Shown one piece after another: positions 55,629-62,720 of a DNA stretch of 62,720 nucleotides. Both the position numbers and the translations under genes were made by a program. The stretch spans positions 1-62,720 of the forward strand of contig NZ_QXJG01000010.1 in assembly GCF_003670295.1 (NCBI RefSeq), read 5' to 3'. The stretch is from Helicobacter burdigaliensis. GTDB taxonomy: Bacteria; Campylobacterota; Campylobacteria; Campylobacterales; Helicobacteraceae. How positions within the stretch are numbered: the stretch's first letter is position 1; each line of letters begins with the position of its first letter. The notes under the pieces are model-generated. The model ran no database searches, had not been told where the DNA came from, and worked only from the letters and a program-made list of their open reading frames with translations.

Positions 55629-56599
55629 AAGAGGAACTTTGCAAACTACACACCACCCTTCTCTCATGGTATGAAAAGGAGGGTAGAATCTCTCTTCCTT
55701 GGAGAGACACTACACACAAAGAAAGGCCATACCGCGTATTAATCAGTGAGTTTATGCTCCAACAAACACAAGTTAAACCCGTATTAGAGAAATTCTATTT
55801 TCCTTTTTTAGAAAAATTTCCTAATCTTTTAGCTCTAAGCAAGGCAAGTGAAGAAGAAGTGCTTCTTGCATGGAGAGGTTTAGGCTATTATTCGCGCGCT
55901 AGAAATCTTTTAAAATGTGCCAAAATCACACAAGGCAAACTCCCGCAAAGCAAAAAAGAACTCCAAAAATTGCCCGGAATTGGTGCTTACACTGCTGGTG
56001 CGATTGCTTGTTTTGGATTTGATGAATCTGTTAGCTTTGTAGATTCCAATATCAAAAGAATCCTCTTGCGTCTTTTTGGACTCCCTCCACTTAGCACAAC
56101 ACAAAAAACACTAGAACAAAAAGCAGATTTGATTTTAAACCACAAACAACCCTTTTTACACAATCAAGCCTTGCTAGACATAGGCGCACTGATATGCACT
56201 CCTAAAGCTCCAAAATGTGAGATTTGCCCCCTAAATTCTCACTGCATTGGCAAGGCTAATCCCCACATCTTTAGTCTTGTAAAAAAGCAAAACTATTCTA
56301 AAGAAGAATTACACCTAGCTCTTTTAATTCAAGATGGCAAAATAGCCCTTACAAAAAGCAAAGAAAAGCTTTATTTTAACCTCTATAATTTTCCACCCCT
56401 TTTAGATATTCCACCCGCAAAACCCCTTTTTAACATTAATCATTCTTATACTAAATACCACCTAAAAGTATTCATCTATCCGCAAACTTCACTTAATTTA
56501 AGCAATTTAGAATTTTTTAGCAAAGAAGAGTTAGATTCCCTACCTCTTTCCTCTATGGCTCTAAAAATTTTAAAAGAATTAGAAAATTACTCTTTTTAA
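55622..56599 (+). CDS. mutY: Adenine DNA glycosylase MutY
   Basis: 325-aa base-excision enzyme removing A opposite 8-oxo[21 protein letters not shown] and [11 protein letters not shown] open it; the helix-hairpin-helix [17 protein letters not shown] (about 117-133) is followed by the catalytic Asp in FVDSNIKR. The Fe-S cysteines C-x6-C-x2-C-x5-C are in [19 protein letters not shown]-terminal NUDIX-like domain is present. Overlaps the LLM gene by 7 nt. Confidence 0.95.
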   Translation: MLKEELCKLHTTLLSWYEKEGRISLPWRDTTHKERPYRVLISEFMLQQTQVKPVLEKFYFPFLEKFPNLLALSKASEEEVLLAWRGLGYYSRARNLLKCAKITQGKLPQSKKELQKLPGIGAYTAGAIACFGFDESVSFVDSNIKRILLRLFGLPPLSTTQKTLEQKADLILNHKQPFLHNQALLDIGALICTPKAPKCEICPLNSHCIGKANPHIFSLVKKQNYSKEELHLALLIQDGKIALTKSKEKLYFNLYNFPPLLDIPPAKPLFNINHSYTKYHLKVFIYPQTSLNLSNLEFFSKEELDSLPLSSMALKILKELENYSF

Positions 56600-56657
56600 T
56601 CTCTTTATAGGTTATTTTTTTATAGCATTGCATAAAAATTTTTATAAAAGGAATAGT

Positions 56658-60980
<4,323 letters not shown>

Positions 60981-60989
60981 CCTCCTTTT

Positions 60990-61014
60990 AGCCATTTTTG
61001 GCTATAAATATCAC
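60990..61014 (+). terminator. Weak hairpin after mnmG
   Basis: TAGCCA-TTTT-TGGCTA, a 6-bp stem with only A/T-rich DNA after it. It lies in the 58-nt gap before the FAD protein gene and may attenuate rather than end transcription. Confidence 0.4.
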
Positions 61015-61038
61015 TTAGTTTATAAAAAGGATTTAACA

Positions 61039-61647
61039 ATGAAAAATATAAAAGTTGCTATTGTTGGCGGTTCTATTGCTGGTTTAAGCTCCGCTCTAGT
61101 TTTGGCAAGTGCTATCAAAAATGAATTAAACTTTGAAATCAGTATTTTTGATGAAGGAGGCTCTAAGGCTGATCTTTACAAAGCTGAAATCTACAATGTT
61201 CCCTTATTTCCTAGAGGCATTGGTGGTAAAGAGATTATAGAAAAGACAAAAGAACAAATCAACTCTTTAGCTAAAGTTAGCTATATAGAAAAAAAGGTAG
61301 ATGAAATTTCAGGCTCTAAAGGAGATTTTAGTCTAGTAGCAGGGGGAGAAAATTTTGGCAAATTTGATTATGTGATCCTTGCAACAGGTGCTGGTGAATG
61401 TGCCATTAAAGGACTAGAAGATAAAGTAAAACCCCACCCTTTAATGCCAAAACCGGGTAAAATTATGCTAGAAAATAGCGGAAGAAATTTGATAAAAGAG
61501 GGAATGTATGCAGCAGGATTAGCAAGCGGAGTTACAACAATGGTAGCTTGTGCTATGGGAAGTGCTAATGAAAGCGCTTGTGCTATCCTTAGCGATATTG
61601 CAGGCACAACAGCAGTAATCCATGACTTAAAAGGCTCAAGAAGTTAA
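61039..61647 (+). CDS. Short FAD/NAD(P)-binding oxidoreductase-like protein
   Basis: 202 aa. N-terminal KVAIVGGSIAGLSSALVLAS is a Rossmann FAD-binding site, and C-terminal LIKEGMYAAGLASGVTTMVA followed by AMGSANESACAIL matches the last FAD block of thioredoxin-reductase-like flavoproteins. The intervening NAD(P)H domain is absent, so only one dinucleotide-binding domain remains. The ATG at 61039 has AAGGAT. Substrate and electron donor unknown; a homologue of thioredoxin reductase-like single-domain proteins is the best guess. Confidence 0.75.
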   Translation: MKNIKVAIVGGSIAGLSSALVLASAIKNELNFEISIFDEGGSKADLYKAEIYNVPLFPRGIGGKEIIEKTKEQINSLAKVSYIEKKVDEISGSKGDFSLVAGGENFGKFDYVILATGAGECAIKGLEDKVKPHPLMPKPGKIMLENSGRNLIKEGMYAAGLASGVTTMVACAMGSANESACAILSDIAGTTAVIHDLKGSRS

Positions 61648-61654
61648 ATTTATA

Positions 61655-61690
61655 AAAGCTTGCCTTTTTTTGCAAAGGCTTGCTTTTTAA
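61655..61690 (+). terminator. Terminator after the FAD protein gene
   Basis: AAAGC-TT-GCCTTT-TTTTGC-AAAGGC-TT-GCTTTTT: an 11-bp stem interrupted by a T/T mismatch pair, followed by TTTTTAATT. Confidence 0.85.
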
Positions 61691-61887
61691 TTATAATCCA
61701 TATTTTTTACATTTATGGATAATATTAAATCCTCAATAAAAATATCGCCAAATAACTTTTATTTCTATAATCAATTTAAAACTAAATCATAATTAATTTT
61801 AAAGCAATGTCAAAGAATAAAAGGTAAAATTTTATTTAGTTTTAAGCAGTATTTTTATTTTCTTTTAAAGGCTTTAAAGGAGGCTTA

Positions 61888-61980
61888 ATGGTAGAAATAA
61901 ATATTTTTATGATACTGTTTAATCACTCTAGTTATAGTCTTAAAACAACTATAACTAAAGCTCAATTAATTAAAGACTAA
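61888..61980 (+). CDS. Possible 30-residue peptide
   Basis: ATG to TAA with a near-perfect AAAGGAGG 6 nt upstream; peptide MVEINIFMILFNHSS then YSLKTTITKAQLIKD. It has a short hydrophobic start and a polar end. A 10-bp inverted repeat (61929-61957) lies inside the frame and a terminator-like hairpin follows at 62059. Function unknown; a leader peptide or type I-toxin-like peptide is possible, but nothing proves translation. Confidence 0.35.
   Translation: MVEINIFMILFNHSSYSLKTTITKAQLIKD
61929..61957. repeat. 10-bp inverted repeat
   Basis: TAGTTATAGT and ACTATAACTA with a 9-nt loop, perfect. It lies within the possible small ORF and would fold in RNA of either strand. Confidence 0.7.
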
Positions 61981-61995
61981 AATATTCTAAGTAAA

Positions 61996-62052
61996 ACCCG
62001 CTTAACTTACGCTTAAAACTATTAAAACCAGTCTTTAAAAGATAAAGCGGGT
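61996..62052. repeat. 8-bp inverted repeat with long loop
   Basis: ACCCGCTT and AAGCGGGT, 41 nt apart, GC-rich in an otherwise AT-rich stretch. Could close a structured RNA loop. Confidence 0.55.
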
Positions 62053-62058
62053 AAGGAG

Positions 62059-62082
62059 GCTAAAATTTCTTTTTAGCTTTTA
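62059..62082 (+). terminator. Terminator-like hairpin
   Basis: GCTAAAA-TTTCT-TTTTAGC then TTTTAAT. It follows AAGGAGG at 62053 and could end a short transcript from the 61.9 kb region. Confidence 0.55.
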
Positions 62083-62127
62083 ATATTATCTTATCTTTTT
62101 ACACAAAGCTAGTTTGAAGACTTTTTA

Positions 62128-62148
62128 AACCCTTAGATTTTAAGGGTT
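62128..62148. repeat. 8-bp hairpin
   Basis: AACCCTTA-GATTT-TAAGGGTT, perfect stem with a 5-nt loop and no T-tract. Confidence 0.55.
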
Positions 62149-62321
62149 GTAAAGTTTATTTTATTTATTTTAACTAAAAATAAATTTATATAAAGTAATT
62201 TTTATTATTCTAAACTATCAAAGAATCAAGCTGAAGAACAACCAAAAAATCCAAACCATTCCTTTTTATTTTTCCAAACAACAAACCCACACTTTATACA
62301 AAAAGCAATTTTGTTCGCGGC

Positions 62322-62365
62322 AGTGGGATTCCCTTAGTTTGTAAGCAAACTTTTAAGAGGCCACT
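62322..62365. repeat. Nested hairpin
   Basis: Outer AGTGG/CCACT and inner AGTTTG-TAAG-CAAACT (6 bp, 62336-62351), with CTT/AAG between. Similar in size to the REP-like units further right but different in sequence. Confidence 0.5.
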
Positions 62366-62429
62366 CTCAAAATACTTTTTATATAAAATTTTATCATTCC
62401 ACCCATCCTTACAAAGTTTATGCCCCCCT

Positions 62430-62467
62430 GTCATTGCGAGATTTGCGAAAGCAAATCGTGGCAATCT
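62430..62467. repeat. REP-like palindromic unit A
   Basis: Begins GTCATTGCGAG and ends CGTGGCAATCT. Inner stem GATTTGC/GCAAATC (7 bp) closed by a GAAA tetraloop; outer stem ATTGC/GCAAT; internal loop GA opposite GTG. This resembles the GTCATTGCGAG-type repeat widespread in bacteria. Confidence 0.8.
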
Positions 62468-62509
62468 AAATATATTGCTAACTAATACAATTCTAAAGCA
62501 TCTTTATTC

Positions 62510-62588
62510 AAAAGCAATTCTCTTAGGTAAGAGTAGGATACCTAAAACTGACAAGCAGTTTCTTCCCTTACGCCACGAGAATTCTTTT
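62510..62588. repeat. Imperfect inverted repeat of about 22 nt
   Basis: Left arm 62510-62531 (AAAAGCAATTCTC...) pairs with 62567-62588 (...GAGAATTCTTTT) with one bulge and a few mismatches. The loop contains AAACTG-ACAAG-CAGTTT. Possibly a third, degenerate or inserted repeat element. Confidence 0.55.
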
Positions 62589-62610
62589 GCAATAAAGAGT
62601 TTCTATCTCT

Positions 62611-62650
62611 GTCACTGCGAGTAAATGCATTAGCATTTGCGTGGCAGTCC
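62611..62650. repeat. REP-like palindromic unit B
   Basis: Begins GTCACTGCGAG and ends CGTGGCAGTCC. Inner stem GTAAATGC/GCATTTGC (8 bp, one G-U), loop ATTA; outer stem ACTGC/GCAGT; internal loop GA opposite GTG exactly as in unit A. Confidence 0.8.
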
Positions 62651-62674
62651 AAAAAGGAACTTCCTTTCCTTTTT
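62651..62674 (+). terminator. A/T-flanked hairpin after unit B
   Basis: AAAAAGGAA-CTTCCT-TTCCTTTTT, a 9-bp stem directly behind unit B. Symmetric A and T runs would allow termination in both directions. Confidence 0.5.
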
Positions 62675-62720
62675 CACAAAAACGCCTCTCCCCCTCCTCA
62701 CTCCCCCAAGCACAAAAAGC

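Larger units (their letters stand above)
61691..62720. other. Structured non-coding region at right end
   Basis: About 1 kb without a conventional gene. It holds one possible 30-codon ORF, at least seven perfect or near-perfect hairpins and two REP-like repeat units (listed separately). The last 300 nt have higher GC content than the preceding AT-rich part, with C-runs such as TGCCCCCCTG at 62421-62430. Confidence 0.7.

Noticed and set aside
62421-62430. Six-C run as a second phase-variable tract
   Set aside because: Too short and not within a gene.
61691-62720. CRISPR array or tRNA/rRNA in the right-end region
   Set aside because: Hairpin units are few, irregularly spaced and not direct repeats; no cloverleaf or rRNA sequence is recognisable.

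Overview
The window is AT-rich chromosomal DNA from a Campylobacterota bacterium, most likely a Helicobacter (probably an enterohepatic species). Evidence read from the sequence: a flaB-type flagellin with an RpoN (sigma-54) promoter followed by a motility accessory factor; a GltX2-type glutamyl-tRNA synthetase followed by yggT and a lytic transglycosylase; the order ddl - hydrolase - membrane-anchored murF - HIT protein; a tatB-tatC-queA-rsmG run; and a small cytochrome c553. Genes are tightly packed with many 1-20 nt overlaps. No IS element, phage, CRISPR array or rRNA operon was seen. The species assignment is inference from memory of gene order and protein similarity.

Layout. 0.1-2.6 kb: ccoG and an AI-2E-family transporter on the minus strand. 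2.7-7.0 kb: htpG flanked by two hypothetical genes that both carry flagellar-type promoters (sigma-54-like for the 336-codon ORF, re-started at 3655; sigma-28-like for the 418-aa protein). 7.2-7.35 kb: tRNA-Pro and tRNA-His. 7.5-12.3 kb: sirtuin, rpsU, hemL with two small membrane proteins, and a succinate-semialdehyde-type dehydrogenase. 12.3-14.3 kb: eptA-dgkA lipid A modification pair with an 11-G tract at the end of eptA. 14.3-19.3 kb: aminotransferase - sugar epimerase - zinc-ribbon protein - kdsB - ribA - moeA. 19.5-23.8 kb: MOSC protein, flaB and motility accessory factor. 23.8-28.3 kb: an unusual acyltransferase - PAP2 - dikinase-like operon. 28.3-28.98 kb: remnant of an autotransporter. 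29-32.2 kb: Spy-like protein, response regulator, sensor kinase and Ppx/GppA enzyme. 32.3-35.6 kb: gltX, yggT, lytic transglycosylase. 36-43.9 kb: a long minus-strand operon from tatB to comF, containing an unusual Crp/Fnr - PilJ-domain regulatory unit. 44-49 kb: sigma-54-type lipoprotein gene, NhaC antiporter with a YciI protein, thiE and a second two-component system. 49.3-61.6 kb: cytochrome c, peptidoglycan precursor genes (alr, ddl, murF), HIT, luciferase-like oxidoreductase, mutY, luxS, ligA, mnmG and a short FAD protein. 61.65-62.72 kb: about 1 kb of non-coding, highly structured DNA with REP-like hairpins.

Functional themes. Envelope work dominates: KDO (kdsB), lipid A phosphoethanolamine (eptA) with diacylglycerol recycling (dgkA), peptidoglycan precursors and turnover (alr, ddl, murF, slt), Tat export, and an uncharacterised lipid/phosphotransfer operon. 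Flagellar regulation is visible in the DNA as three sigma-54-like sites with the same GG-N10-GC architecture and one sigma-28-like site, which ties two hypothetical proteins and a small lipoprotein to the motility programme. The most attractive candidates for something undescribed are the acyltransferase/PAP2/rifampicin-phosphotransferase-like operon, the PilJ sensor with no output domain next to a Crp/Fnr regulator, a histidine kinase with a five-cysteine insertion in its ATP-binding domain, the homopolymer at the eptA/dgkA junction, and the covarying hairpin repeats at the right end.
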